From Leifsonia sp. Root4 (GTDB lineage Bacteria; Actinomycetota; Actinomycetes; Actinomycetales; Microbacteriaceae): a stretch of DNA of 64,000 bases. Of this stretch, positions 1-8,771 are shown piece after piece. The DNA is taken from positions 186,001-250,000 of the forward strand of contig NZ_LMDN01000004.1 of assembly GCF_001425085.1 (NCBI RefSeq). The letters run 5' to 3'. The notes under the pieces are model-generated. The model saw only the letters and a list, made by a program, of their open reading frames with translations, was not told the DNA's origin and did not search any database. The number at the start of each line of letters is the position of its first letter. Within the stretch, counting starts at the first letter, position 1. The translations under genes were made by a program, and so were the position numbers.

Positions 1-92
1 CCGTAAGGAAACGGTGCGTTCATGAGGACGGGGCGGCGGATGGCGTCCTTGCATGCTCGCGAAGTCCGTGCGCGGCACGGCCGCAGCAACGC

Positions 93-120
93 AAAAACCC
101 CCGCCGAAGCGGGGGTTTTT
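93..120 (-). terminator. Intrinsic terminator, UUCG tetraloop
   Basis: Read on the minus strand this is a perfect 7-bp stem CCCCCGC / GCGGGGG closed by a TTCG loop and followed by five T residues. It lies directly downstream of the tRNA-Ser(GCU) gene and would end the minus-strand transcript coming from the serS side. The flanking A/T runs make it nearly symmetrical, so it could also work on the plus strand. Positions 1-92 show no recognisable gene. Confidence 0.88.
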
Positions 121-128
121 CACAAGTG

Positions 129-218
129 CGGAACCGGTGGGATTTGAACCCACGGTACCCATTAAGGGTACTCCACCTTAGCAGGGTGGTGCACTAGGCC
201 GAACTATGCGACGGTTCC
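129..218 (-). tRNA. tRNA-Ser (GCU anticodon)
   Basis: On the minus strand a 7-bp acceptor stem GGAACCG / CGGTTCC pairs, with discriminator G as expected for serine. The anticodon stem CCACC / GGTGG encloses loop CTGCTAA, giving anticodon GCT, which reads AGC/AGU. A long variable arm and the T-loop GGTTCAAATCC are visible, and the 90-nt length fits a class II tRNA. CCA is not encoded. It is one of two serine tRNAs near serS. Confidence 0.95.
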
Positions 219-313
219 GTGGTGCTCACCGAGGCGAACACACGACGACAATCATAACCGCTTTTTGCGGGTGGTTATGACCACCGGTGAATCCAGCTTA
301 GCCGCCGGACGCC

Positions 314-1573
314 CTACTGGTCGTCCAGTGTGCGACCGTTCGAGCAGGTGTACTGGTCGGCGCTCTGCCCCTTGACGGAGTCCAGCATGACCGGCGCGGC
401 CGGGTCGACGGGCGCAGCGGGGTCGACCGGTGCGGCGGGATCGACCGGCGCGGCCTCCACGGTGACATCCGGGCTGAGGATGGAACCGCCGGTGTCGCCC
501 CCAAGGGCGATCGGCTGGTCGGCAGCGAGCGCAGCGAAGAGCGCGTCGGCTGCCTCGTAGTTCGGCTCGACGCCACCCTCGACGCCGCCCGTCGGGTACT
601 GCACGAACTTGATCTGGTCGAGCGGGATGTCCTTGAGGGCCATCGCCATCGCCACCAGGTTGTCGACGTTCTGCAGCTGATCAGAGAGGACGACGTTCGA
701 CAAAGCGGCCTTGGCCAGCGAGTACAGCTTGGCGGGGTTGCTGAGGGTGTCGGCGCTCTTGACGGTGCGCATCAGGGAGGAGAGGAAGACCTGCTGGTTG
801 CTGATGCGGGTGAGGTCGCTGCCGTCGCCGACGCCGTGTCGGGTGCGGAGGAACTGCAGCGCGTCCCAGCCCTGGAGTTCATGCTCACCCGGGTCGAGGA
901 ACAGTCCGGTGTACTCGTCTTCGATGCGTTCGGCAATACAGACCGGAACGCCGCCGACGGCCGTGCTCATTTCGATCACGCCGCTGAACTGCAGCTCAGC
1001 GGCGTACGGGATCTCCATGCCGGTCAGTGCTTCGACCGTCTCAACGGTGCAGGGGAGGCCGCCGTACATCAACGTCGTGTTGATCTTCTGGTAGCTCATC
1101 GACGCGAACGGCTCGTCCGGGTTCTCCGGGTCGGGGCAGGACGGGATCGGAACGAAGGTGTCGCGCGGGAAGCTCACCACGGTGGCGTTGGAGTGGTCCG
1201 CCGAGATGTGCAGCAGCATCGTGACGTCGTTGAGGTTGCCCGTCTCGTCGTCACCGCCGAAGACCGGGTCCTGGCCTGCGCGGCTGTCGCTGCCGACGAC
1301 GAGCACATTGACGCCACCCTCCCACGCGCCGATCTTGGGGATCGGGGCGGGGGTGTCGTCGCCGACGAGCGTCACACCGGGCTTCACGCTTTGGGACAGG
1401 TCGTAGGCGGCGATCGCCGCGACGGAGACGCCGCTGACCATGACGACGGCGAGCGTCGCCGCGAGAACCTTGGCGATGGTGGCGAAGGGGTTCGACTTCT
1501 TCAGTCGACCGTGCCTGGCGATCGTCGGCGTCTTCATTGCCCGACGAGAGCGGGGGCGCAAATCTTCGCTCAC
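314..1573 (-). CDS. LCP (LytR-CpsA-Psr) family protein
   Basis: Cell-envelope phosphotransferase of the LCP family, which attaches wall teichoic acid or arabinogalactan-type polymers from lipid carriers to peptidoglycan. A basic N-terminal cytoplasmic segment is followed by one membrane helix (about residues 30-55) and an extracellular LCP domain containing the conserved GSDSRAG, a VSFPRDT block and a later RTRHG motif. The C-terminus ends in a Pro/Ala/Asp linker with three PVDPAA repeats. The GTG at 1573 is chosen because GAAGGG lies 6 nt upstream; an ATG at 1579 and a longer frame to 1618 are alternatives. It sits between two tRNA-Ser genes. The exact polymer it transfers cannot be told. 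Confidence 0.9.
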   Translation of the reverse strand: MSEDLRPRSRRAMKTPTIARHGRLKKSNPFATIAKVLAATLAVVMVSGVSVAAIAAYDLSQSVKPGVTLVGDDTPAPIPKIGAWEGGVNVLVVGSDSRAGQDPVFGGDDETGNLNDVTMLLHISADHSNATVVSFPRDTFVPIPSCPDPENPDEPFASMSYQKINTTLMYGGLPCTVETVEALTGMEIPYAAELQFSGVIEMSTAVGGVPVCIAERIEDEYTGLFLDPGEHELQGWDALQFLRTRHGVGDGSDLTRISNQQVFLSSLMRTVKSADTLSNPAKLYSLAKAALSNVVLSDQLQNVDNLVAMAMALKDIPLDQIKFVQYPTGGVEGGVEPNYEAADALFAALAADQPIALGGDTGGSILSPDVTVEAAPVDPAAPVDPAAPVDPAAPVMLDSVKGQSADQYTCSNGRTLDDQ

Positions 1574-1624
1574 TGACATCCCTTCATTGGTTTTCGAGGC
1601 ACGAGGCCTGCGAAACACGTAGTG

Positions 1625-1709
1625 CGGAGGGCGTGGGATTCGAACCCACGAATGCTTTCACATCACCAGTTTTCAAGACTGGCTCCATCGGCCGCTCGGA
1701 CAGCCCTCC
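1625..1709 (-). tRNA. tRNA-Ser (UGA anticodon)
   Basis: The minus strand gives acceptor stem GGAGGGC / GCCCTCC with discriminator G. Anticodon stem CCAGT / ACTGG encloses loop CTTGAAA, so the anticodon is TGA, reading UCA. The long variable arm and GGTTCGAATCC T-arm fit a class II serine tRNA of 85 nt. It lies upstream of the LCP gene and downstream of the HAD phosphatase, in the same orientation as serS. Confidence 0.95.
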
Positions 1710-1834
1710 CGGTCATTCCCTCACACCGTCGCTGGCGAGCCACGGCGAAAAAAGAAGCGAACAACGCACGATTCTAGCCGATAGCAGGATTTCCAGAATG
1801 ACAGTCGTTTCTGCGAGCCCGCTGGAGAAGGCTG

Positions 1835-2647
1835 TCAGTTGCCTGAAACGAAGGCCTCGAGCACCCTGGCGAGGCCGTCATCCTCGATGGCGCCGGTGGT
1901 TTCGCCCGCGGCATCCTTCACCTCATCGGGCGCCTGCCCCATGGCGATGGCGCGGCCCTCTGCGCCGGCCCACTCGAACATGTCGATGTCATTGCGGCCG
2001 TCGCCGGCGACCAGCACCCGGGAGCGCGGGATGTCGAGCGCTGCCCGCACCCGCTCAAGCGCCGTGGCTTTGTTCACGCCCTCCGGGGCGATGTCGAGCC
2101 AGGCCGTCCAGCCGACGGAGTACGTCACCTGGTGCAGCCCCATGCGCTCGACGATCGTGAGGAACTCCTGCAGGTCATGGTCGGGAGAGAGCACGACGAC
2201 ACGGGTGGCCGGCGCGGCGGCGAGCTCGGCGAACTCGACCTGACGCGCGTTGTCGAGGTTCCAGTCGAGCATGCCGTCGGTGTAGAGCCGGCGGCCCGTG
2301 GCGTCCTCGACCATGAAGCGGCCCTCAGGCAGGTGGCCCCGGATGCGCTCGAGCACCGGTGCCGGGTCGAAGGTCTCCACGTGCGCACGGCGGTAGCCGC
2401 GCGGCTCGCTCGCGTCGCGCTGCATGATGAGCGCCCCGTTCGCGCAGACGACGTACTCGGGGGTGAGACCGATCTTCTCGAGGACCTGCCAGCTGCTCTC
2501 CCAGCTGCGCCCGGTGGCGAGGGTGACCTCGTGGCCGGCCGCCTGCGCGCCCGCGACGGCGGAGCGCACGGCATCCGTCAGCGTCTCGTCTTCGTGGAGG
2601 ATCGTTCCGTCGACGTCGAGGGCGACGAGCCAGCGCTCTGAGGTCAT
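1835..2647 (-). CDS. HAD-superfamily phosphatase, Cof type
   Basis: Predicted cytoplasmic HAD hydrolase of the Cof/YbiV class, acting on small phosphorylated metabolites such as sugar phosphates. Motif I is ALDVDGT with the nucleophile Asp11 and acid Asp13; a Thr/Ser motif (LATGRS) follows, and motif IV is GDGRNDIDM. The 270-residue length is usual and includes a C2-type cap between about residues 85 and 195. Its ATG overlaps the serS stop codon by an ATGA, so it is almost certainly translationally coupled to serS. The substrate is unknown. Confidence 0.88.
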   Translation of the reverse strand: MTSERWLVALDVDGTILHEDETLTDAVRSAVAGAQAAGHEVTLATGRSWESSWQVLEKIGLTPEYVVCANGALIMQRDASEPRGYRRAHVETFDPAPVLERIRGHLPEGRFMVEDATGRRLYTDGMLDWNLDNARQVEFAELAAAPATRVVVLSPDHDLQEFLTIVERMGLHQVTYSVGWTAWLDIAPEGVNKATALERVRAALDIPRSRVLVAGDGRNDIDMFEWAGAEGRAIAMGQAPDEVKDAAGETTGAIEDDGLARVLEAFVSGN

Positions 2648-3912
2648 TTCGTCAGCGGCTCGATCAGTTCGATGCCGCCGAGGTACGGACGGAGCGCCTC
2701 AGGCACGCGCACGGAGCCGTCGGCCTGCTGGTGCGTCTCGAGCAGCGCGACGATCCACCGGGTCGTGGCCAAGGTGCCGTTGAGCGTCGCGACGGGCGTG
2801 GTCTTACCCGACTCGGTGCGGTATCGGATGTCGAGGCGGCGGGCCTGGAAGGTGGTGCAGTTGCTGGTGCTGGTGAGCTCGCGGAAGGCACCCTGCGTGG
2901 GAACCCACGCCTCGATGTCGAACTTGCGAGCGGCGCTGGAGCCGAGGTCACCGGCTGCGACGTCGATGACGCGGTAGCTGAGGCCGAGCGAGCGCAGCAT
3001 GTCTTCCTGCATCGCAACGAGGCGGTCGTGCTCGGCCTCGGCGTTCTCGGGCAGCACGTAGGCGAACATCTCGAGCTTGTTGAACTGGTGCACGCGGATG
3101 ATGCCGCGGGTGTCCTTGCCGCCGGAGCCGGCCTCGCGGCGGTAGCAGGTCGACCAGCCGGCGTAACGCAGTGGTTCGACGCTGAGGTCGAGGATCTCGT
3201 CGGCGTGGTAGCCGGCGAGGGCGACCTCGCTCGTGCCGGTGAGGTAGAGGTCATCGGCCGGGAGGTAGTAGATCTCGTCGGAGTGCTTGCCGAGGAAGCC
3301 GGTGCCGTCCATGATCTCCGGGCGCACCAGCGTGGGGGTGATGAGCGGCGTGAAACCCGCGGCGAGCGCGCGGTCGAGCGCCATGTTCATGATGGCGATC
3401 TCGAGTCGGGCGCCGATGCCCTTCAGGAAGTAGAAGCGTGCACCGCTCACCTTGGCGCCGCGCGCCATGTCGATGGCACCGAGTATCTCGCCCAGCTCGA
3501 GGTGGTCGCGGGGCTCGAAGTCGAAGGTGGGCATGCCGCCGACCTCGCGCAGGGTGACGAAGTTCTCTTCGCCGCCGGCGGGCACGCCGTCGACGATGGG
3601 GTTGCCGATGGCGCGGACGAGCTCGGTGAAACGGGTGTCTGCCTCGACGGATGCCGCGCTGGCGACCTTCACCTGGGCCGAGAGTTCCTGCACCTCGGCG
3701 AGCAGGGCCTTCTTCTCCTCTGGGGCGGCCTTGCCGACCTTCTTGCTGAAGGCGTTCTGCTCGGAGCGCAGCTGCTCGAAGTGGGCGATCGCGGCGCGGC
3801 GTTCGGCGTCGGCGGCCAGCGCCTCGTCGACGAGCGCAACGGAATCACCGCGCGCCTCTTGCGATGCCTTGATGAGCTCGGGGTTTTCGCGGAGGAGTAC
3901 GGGATCAATCAC
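2644..3912 (-). CDS. serS: Seryl-tRNA synthetase
   Basis: Class II aminoacyl-tRNA synthetase that charges tRNA-Ser. The N-terminus (about residues 1-105) is the long antiparallel coiled-coil arm that contacts the long variable arm of tRNA-Ser. The catalytic domain shows motif 2 ([15 protein letters not shown]) and motif 3 ([15 protein letters not shown]), plus [13 protein letters not shown] and [15 protein letters not shown]. Length 422 residues is normal. It begins 56 bp from the divergent lipid-kinase gene and leads a minus-strand run with the HAD phosphatase and two tRNA-Ser genes, its own substrates. Confidence 0.98.
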   Translation of the reverse strand: MIDPVLLRENPELIKASQEARGDSVALVDEALAADAERRAAIAHFEQLRSEQNAFSKKVGKAAPEEKKALLAEVQELSAQVKVASAASVEADTRFTELVRAIGNPIVDGVPAGGEENFVTLREVGGMPTFDFEPRDHLELGEILGAIDMARGAKVSGARFYFLKGIGARLEIAIMNMALDRALAAGFTPLITPTLVRPEIMDGTGFLGKHSDEIYYLPADDLYLTGTSEVALAGYHADEILDLSVEPLRYAGWSTCYRREAGSGGKDTRGIIRVHQFNKLEMFAYVLPENAEAEHDRLVAMQEDMLRSLGLSYRVIDVAAGDLGSSAARKFDIEAWVPTQGAFRELTSTSNCTTFQARRLDIRYRTESGKTTPVATLNGTLATTRWIVALLETHQQADGSVRVPEALRPYLGGIELIEPLTK

Positions 3913-3967
3913 CCGGCCAGTCTAACAATCCCGCTCCTCCCCTCTCTCCGATCCGCGATGCCGTAGC

Positions 3968-4996
3968 GTGGACGGCGTGCCACCCACGACTGAATCGAAT
4001 CCGGCCGCAGGCTCCGCCGTCAAACGCCGCCGCGCGGCGATCGTGTTCAACCCGAGCAAGGGCGACGTCCCCGCGCTGAAGAAGGCGGTGCGCGCGGCCG
4101 AGAAGAACCACGGCTGGGCGGCATCCCTCTGGATCGAGACCGCAGTGGACGACCCGGGCAAGGGTATGGCGGCCGACGCCATCGCCCAGAATGTGGCGCT
4201 CGTGATCGCCGCCGGCGGCGACGGCACCGTGCGCTCGGTGTCGGCAACGCTGCGCAACAGCGGCGTGCCCCTCGGCATCGTTCCGGCCGGCACCGGCAAT
4301 CTGCTCGCCCGCAACCTCGATCTGCCGGTCAACGACGTACCCCTGGCCCTCGACATCGCCTTCGGCGGAGCCGACCGACCGATCGACGCGCTGCTCGTCG
4401 ACGTGACGCGGCCGAACGGCGGCACCGAGCAGCACCTCTCCCTCGTGATGTCGGGCGTCGGCATCGACGCCGCCATGATCTCGAACACCGACCCGGATCT
4501 GAAGAAGCGCGTCGGCTGGCTCGCCTACGTCGACGCCGGGCTGCGGATCCTGCCCGCCTCCAAGCCGTTCCACCTGCACTACCGCATGGAGGGCAGGCAC
4601 GCCCACCGGGTGCGCGTCGCGACCGTGCTCGTCGCCAACCTCGGAAAGCTACCGGGCAACATCGAGTTGATTCCGGATGCCGAACTCGACGACGGCCTGC
4701 TGGACGTGGCCGTGCTGCAGCCGAAGAACGCCTGGGGCTGGCTGATGATCTGGCGCCGGATCAGCTGGGAGAACCAGGTGCTGCGCAAGACGGCGGTCGG
4801 CCGGCAGATCCTCGACCTCACCGGCGGCGACAAGCGCAGCGAGATGGTCTACCTGCGCGGCACCGGCATCGAGTTGCGCATCGAAGAGGGCGCACAGGAG
4901 CTCGAGATCGACGGCGACGAGTTCGGCGTCGCGTCGGCCGTGACGTTCACGACGGATGCCGCCTCGCTCATCGTGCGGGTGCCGGACGCGGCGTAG
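3968..4996 (+). CDS. Diacylglycerol kinase family lipid kinase
   Basis: Member of the DAGK catalytic-domain family (DgkB/YegS type), ATP-dependent kinases for diacylglycerol or related lipids at the inner membrane face. The nucleotide-binding signature AAGGDGTVRSV is at about residues 82-92 and is followed by GIVPAGTGNLLARNL. The C-terminal beta-sandwich includes LIPDAELDDGLLDV and an EIDGDEFG stretch typical of the family. The frame opens with GTG at 3968; a second in-frame GTG at 3977 is possible, and no clear ribosome binding site separates them. It is divergent from serS and convergent with pheA across a palindromic repeat. Confidence 0.9.
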   Translation: MDGVPPTTESNPAAGSAVKRRRAAIVFNPSKGDVPALKKAVRAAEKNHGWAASLWIETAVDDPGKGMAADAIAQNVALVIAAGGDGTVRSVSATLRNSGVPLGIVPAGTGNLLARNLDLPVNDVPLALDIAFGGADRPIDALLVDVTRPNGGTEQHLSLVMSGVGIDAAMISNTDPDLKKRVGWLAYVDAGLRILPASKPFHLHYRMEGRHAHRVRVATVLVANLGKLPGNIELIPDAELDDGLLDVAVLQPKNAWGWLMIWRRISWENQVLRKTAVGRQILDLTGGDKRSEMVYLRGTGIELRIEEGAQELEIDGDEFGVASAVTFTTDAASLIVRVPDAA

Positions 4997-5008
4997 CCAG
5001 CACTCCCG

Positions 5009-5110
5009 CTGGTCGAGTAGGCCCGCCAGGGCCGTATCGAGGCCCGGCTTCGTGCGTGAAACCGAGTCCCGTGCGAGGTCTCGATACGCTCGCTCATCGC
5101 ACTCGACCAG
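5009..5110. repeat. Family-1 intergenic palindromic repeat, copy A
   Basis: The left end CTGGTCGAGTAG and right end ACTCGACCAG are near inverted repeats, with inner arms CCGTATCGAGGCC and GGTCTCGATACG. The element fills the gap between the convergent lipid kinase and pheA genes. Related copies lie near 32971, 41757, 42105, 50637 and 54921, with a half copy at 7824. It has no coding capacity and could fold into a long hairpin on either transcript. Confidence 0.85.
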
Positions 5111-5150
5111 CAAACTGCTGGCGGTTGCTCGACGAGCAATCTGTTGACGG

Positions 5151-6107
5151 CTACTCGAGCAGCCCGCGCAGCCACTGCCGCGCCTCGATGAAGATCTCGT
5201 CGTCGTAGCGCGAGGTGAACTCGATCGTCTGCTTGTCGGCGCGCGGGTAGGAGCCGAGGAAGATCACGTTCGGGCTGAACCGACGCAGGCCGAGCAGGGC
5301 ATCGGCCATGCGCTCGTCGGCGATGTGCCCATCCGCGTCGATGATGAAGCGGTAGCGGCCGAGGGCGTCGCCGATCGGGCGCGACTGGATGAGGCTGAGG
5401 TTCACGCCCCGGGTGGAGAACTGCTCGAGCATGCCGAGCAGCGAACCGGAGACGTCGTCGGGCAGCTCGACGATCAGGCTCGTCTTGTCGGCCCCGGTCG
5501 GCGCAGGGATGGCGCGGCTGCGGCTCACCAGCACGAAGCGGGTGACGGCGTTGCCGTTGTCGCCGATGTCCTCGGCCAGCACCTCGAGCGGGTAATGCTC
5601 GGTGATCCCGGGCGGGGCGATCGCGGCATCCGCGAGGCTGCCGTTCAGCAGGGCGGCGGCCGCGGCGACGTTGCTGGATGCCGGGATGTGCCCGTGGACC
5701 GGCAGCGTCTCGTTCAGCCAAATGCCGCACTGCGCGTAGGCGACCGGGTGGGCGTTGACCGTGCGCACATCGGCGAGCGCCGTGCCGGGGCGGGCGACGA
5801 GCACGAAGTTCACCGGAACGAGGTATTCGCCGATGATGCGGAGACCCGGCACATTCGCGAGGGCGTCCTGGGTGGCTGAGACCCCGCCGTCGACGGAATT
5901 CTCCATGGCGATCATCGCGGCGGTGCTGCGGCCGGAGACGACGTCGGCGAGTGCCTCCGCCACGTTGTTCACGGCGTGCCAGGTCTTGCCCGCGGCATCC
6001 GGAACCTGCTTGAGCGCCGCCTCGGTGAAGGTGCCTGCCGGGCCCAGATAGCTGTAACTTGCCGCCGAAGCGTCATCAGGGGCGGGCGGCGGGCTCTGAT
6101 CGGACAT
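5151..6107 (-). CDS. pheA: Prephenate dehydratase
   Basis: Converts prephenate to phenylpyruvate in phenylalanine synthesis. The stand-alone actinobacterial form has a PDT domain (about residues 17-200) opening with [15 protein letters not shown] and carrying the catalytic TRF motif in [11 protein letters not shown], and a C-terminal ACT regulatory domain (about 208-285) whose LIQSRP segment corresponds to the phenylalanine-binding ESRP motif. Feedback inhibition by Phe is therefore expected. No chorismate mutase domain is present. Length 318 residues fits the family. The gene is divergent from pgm. Confidence 0.96.
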   Translation of the reverse strand: MSDQSPPPAPDDASAASYSYLGPAGTFTEAALKQVPDAAGKTWHAVNNVAEALADVVSGRSTAAMIAMENSVDGGVSATQDALANVPGLRIIGEYLVPVNFVLVARPGTALADVRTVNAHPVAYAQCGIWLNETLPVHGHIPASSNVAAAAALLNGSLADAAIAPPGITEHYPLEVLAEDIGDNGNAVTRFVLVSRSRAIPAPTGADKTSLIVELPDDVSGSLLGMLEQFSTRGVNLSLIQSRPIGDALGRYRFIIDADGHIADERMADALLGLRRFSPNVIFLGSYPRADKQTIEFTSRYDDEIFIEARQWLRGLLE

Positions 6108-6180
6108 GGCTCACAGCCTAATGGGGCGGCTGCCGCGACCGGGCATGGCACGGGCCAGTGCGCGGTGCCAGACTGGGGGC

Positions 6181-7806
6181 ATGACTGATCGCGCAGGAAC
6201 CCCGGCCCAGGCATCCGACCTCATCGACGTTCAGGCGCTCGTTCGCGCCTACTACGAGCTGAAACCGGATGCCGCGGTCGCAGAGCAGCGGGTGGCGTTC
6301 GGCACCAGCGGCCACAGGGGCAACGCGCTGAAGACGAGCTTCAATGACGACCACATCGCCGCGACGACGCAGGCGATCGTGGAGTACCGCACCGCGCAGG
6401 GCATCACCGGCCCGCTGTTCATCGGTGCGGACACGCACGCGCTGAGCGCCCCGGCCACGACAACCGCGCTCGAGGTGCTCGTCGGCAACCAGGTGCGCGT
6501 CCTGGTGGACGAGTTCGACGACTTCGTGCCGACGCCGGCACTCTCGCACGCCATCCTGCGCTGGAACAACGACGAGGAGACGCGGGCCGAGGGCGAGGCC
6601 GACGGCATCGTCGTGACCCCGAGCCACAACCCGCCGAGCGACGGCGGCTTCAAGTACAACCCGCCGCACGGCGGGCCTGCCGACTCCGACGCGACCGGCT
6701 GGATCGCGAACCGCGCCAATGAGCTCATCGCCGGCGGCCTGCTCGAGGTCAAACGCGCCGAGCCGAGCGCCGTGGAGACCTACGACTTCCGCGGCCGCTA
6801 CGTCGAGGATCTCGAGAACATCATCGACATCGCCGCCATCCGGGCCAGCGGCATCCACATCGGCGCCGACCCGCTGGGCGGGGCGTCGGTGGGCTACTGG
6901 GCCGCGATCCGCGACCACTACGCACTCAACCTCACCGTCGTGAACCCGCTCGTCGACCCGCAGTGGGGCTTCATGACGCTGGACTGGGACGGCAAGATCC
7001 GCATGGACCCGTCGAGCCCGTCGGCGATGGCCTCCGTGCTGGCGCACCGCGACGACTTCGACATCCTCACCGGCAACGACGCCGACGCCGACCGGCACGG
7101 CATCGTCACGCCCGACGGCGGCCTGATGAACCCGAACCACTTCCTCGCCGTGGCGATCGACTACCTCTACACGCACCGCACGGGCTGGCGTCCGGATGCC
7201 GCCATCGGTAAGACCCTGGTGTCCTCCAGCATGATCGACCGCGTCGCCTCGGCCCTCGGCCGCCGCCTCTGGGAGGTGCCGGTCGGCTTCAAGTGGTTCG
7301 TGCCCGGCCTCGTCGACGGCTCCGTCGGCTTCGGCGGCGAGGAGAGCGCCGGGGCGTCGTTCCTCCGCTTCGACGGCACCGTCTGGACCACCGACAAGGA
7401 CGGCATCCTGCTCTGCCTGCTCGCCGCCGAGATTCGCGCCGTCACCGGCAAGAGCCCGTCTGAGCTGTACGCCGGGCTCGTCGCGCAGTACGGCGACCCC
7501 GTCTACGAGCGGGTGGATGCCGCGGCGACCCCCGCGCAGAAGGCGGCGCTCGGCAAGCTCGACGGCGACGCGATCACCGCGACGGAGCTGGCGGGAGAGC
7601 CGATCCTGGCGAAGCTCTCGCGGGCGCCGGGCAACGATGCGGCCGTCGGCGGCGTGAAGGTCGTCACCGAGAACGCCTGGTTCGCGGCCCGGCCAAGCGG
7701 CACAGAGGACGTCTACAAGATCTACGCCGAGTCGTTCCTCGGCGAGGAGCACCTGCGCCAGGTGCAGGGCGAGGCGCGCCTCATCGTCGACGCCGCGCTC
7801 GGGTAA
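6181..7806 (+). CDS. pgm: Phosphoglucomutase (alpha-D-glucose phosphate specific)
   Basis: Interconverts glucose 1-phosphate and glucose 6-phosphate, feeding glycogen, trehalose and UDP-glucose synthesis. The phosphoserine loop is [11 protein letters not shown], the metal-binding loop is [10 protein letters not shown], the sugar-specificity loop is GGEESAG, and the C-terminal phosphate-binding loop is [16 protein letters not shown]. The ATG at 6181 follows a GGGGG sequence; an in-frame upstream extension overlaps the pheA start and looks unreal. Length 541 residues matches the bacterial Pgm subfamily. Confidence 0.97.
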   Translation: MTDRAGTPAQASDLIDVQALVRAYYELKPDAAVAEQRVAFGTSGHRGNALKTSFNDDHIAATTQAIVEYRTAQGITGPLFIGADTHALSAPATTTALEVLVGNQVRVLVDEFDDFVPTPALSHAILRWNNDEETRAEGEADGIVVTPSHNPPSDGGFKYNPPHGGPADSDATGWIANRANELIAGGLLEVKRAEPSAVETYDFRGRYVEDLENIIDIAAIRASGIHIGADPLGGASVGYWAAIRDHYALNLTVVNPLVDPQWGFMTLDWDGKIRMDPSSPSAMASVLAHRDDFDILTGNDADADRHGIVTPDGGLMNPNHFLAVAIDYLYTHRTGWRPDAAIGKTLVSSSMIDRVASALGRRLWEVPVGFKWFVPGLVDGSVGFGGEESAGASFLRFDGTVWTTDKDGILLCLLAAEIRAVTGKSPSELYAGLVAQYGDPVYERVDAAATPAQKAALGKLDGDAITATELAGEPILAKLSRAPGNDAAVGGVKVVTENAWFAARPSGTEDVYKIYAESFLGEEHLRQVQGEARLIVDAALG

Positions 7807-7823
7807 GGGTTTCGACGGATCCC

Positions 7824-7967
7824 GGTCTCGATACGCTCCTTCGTCGCTACTCGACCAGCGAGGGGTTTCGACAAGCTCAACCAACGAGGTTTCGACAAGC
7901 TCAACCAGCGGCGGGTCTCGACAAGCTCAACCAGCGGCGGGGTTTCGACAGGCTCAACCGGCGAGGG
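7824..7967. repeat. Half family-1 repeat followed by tandem family-3 units
   Basis: Positions 7824-7859 hold the right half of the family-1 element (GGTCTCGATACG to CTACTCGACCAG). It is followed by about five tandem copies, 17-27 bp apart, of a unit with core TTCGACAAGCTCAACC, for example at 7867, 7890, 7917 and 7945 with small changes. The array occupies the convergent junction of pgm and the amidase-domain gene. Similar units lie at 34581-34699 and 50578-50813. Confidence 0.82.
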
Positions 7968-7970
7968 TTG

Positions 7971-8669
7971 CTACTCCGGGATGCTCCAGTAGTAGGCGGT
8001 TCCGCCCGGGTGGTCCACGGTGATGGCGTCGTCGACCGAGCGGTAGTCGCTGTCGTCGGTGTGGCCGGCGAAGTAGATCGTGATGTCGTCGCCGGAGCGC
8101 TCGATGCCGGTGACAATGCCGGTGTGGTCGCGGTCGCCGGAGTTGTCCCAGTCGAATTGCACCACATCGCCGAGCTTCACCTGATCGCGCTGCTCGTCGC
8201 TGAGCGCGCTGGCCCGACCCGACTCGTCGAGGTAGTCGCGGAACGACGTTGAGCTCACCCACGGCGAGCTGAAGTCGAAGTCGGCGCCCGTGCCCTCTGT
8301 CCACCAGTCCTCGTCCATCTGCCAGCCACGCTCGATCAGGGACTGACTGGTGAAGTTGACGCAGTCGTTGCCGTCGAGCACGCCGTACTCGTCGGTGTTG
8401 TAGTCGCTCCAGTACGTCATCGCATAGTCGAGCTGTGCCTGGACGGCCGGGTCTGAGGCGACCGATTGGAACGCCGAGCCAGCCACGCTCGGCATCGCCC
8501 GGGCGGTGTCCCCCGCGCCCGCTTCGCTCTGCCCCGAGATCTGCGATCCAGGGCCGGCCGACGGCTGCTCCCCGCCGCCGAGGGTCATCCCCGCGATGAT
8601 GGCGCCACCTGCAAGGAGCACGACGAGAGCGGAAACCGTGGCGATACGGCGAGGGTGGGGCTGGGGCAC
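7971..8669 (-). CDS. Secreted amidase-domain (Amidase_6) protein, short paralogue
   Basis: A membrane-anchored or secreted protein with an N-terminal hydrophobic segment (about residues 10-35) and a C-terminal putative amidase domain of the PF12671 type (about 85-232). The likely catalytic Cys is in GNDCVNFTSQ; conserved WQMD, DVVQFDW and YYWS blocks follow. Such domains are presumed papain-like peptidases or amidases of the cell wall, by analogy. GTG at 8669 is preferred, with GAGGA 8 nt upstream; a TTG at 8684 is the alternative. It is a close paralogue of the next gene upstream, with the same domain core. Confidence 0.78.
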   Translation of the reverse strand: MPQPHPRRIATVSALVVLLAGGAIIAGMTLGGGEQPSAGPGSQISGQSEAGAGDTARAMPSVAGSAFQSVASDPAVQAQLDYAMTYWSDYNTDEYGVLDGNDCVNFTSQSLIERGWQMDEDWWTEGTGADFDFSSPWVSSTSFRDYLDESGRASALSDEQRDQVKLGDVVQFDWDNSGDRDHTGIVTGIERSGDDITIYFAGHTDDSDYRSVDDAITVDHPGGTAYYWSIPE

Positions 8670-8771
8670 TGCGAACGTCCTCAATTCGGGGGAGGGTCTA
8701 GCTCAGCAGAGATTTACATGAATTCGAAATGAATCGACCACGAGCCAGCCGTGAATGGAGCGTCCGCGGCG

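Noticed and set aside
6118-7884. A 588-codon open frame on the minus strand
   Set aside because: It is antisense to pgm, whose four active-site loops are intact.
7863-7967. Possible CRISPR array
   Set aside because: The tandem units are only 17-27 bp apart with no unique spacers of constant length, and no cas genes are present.
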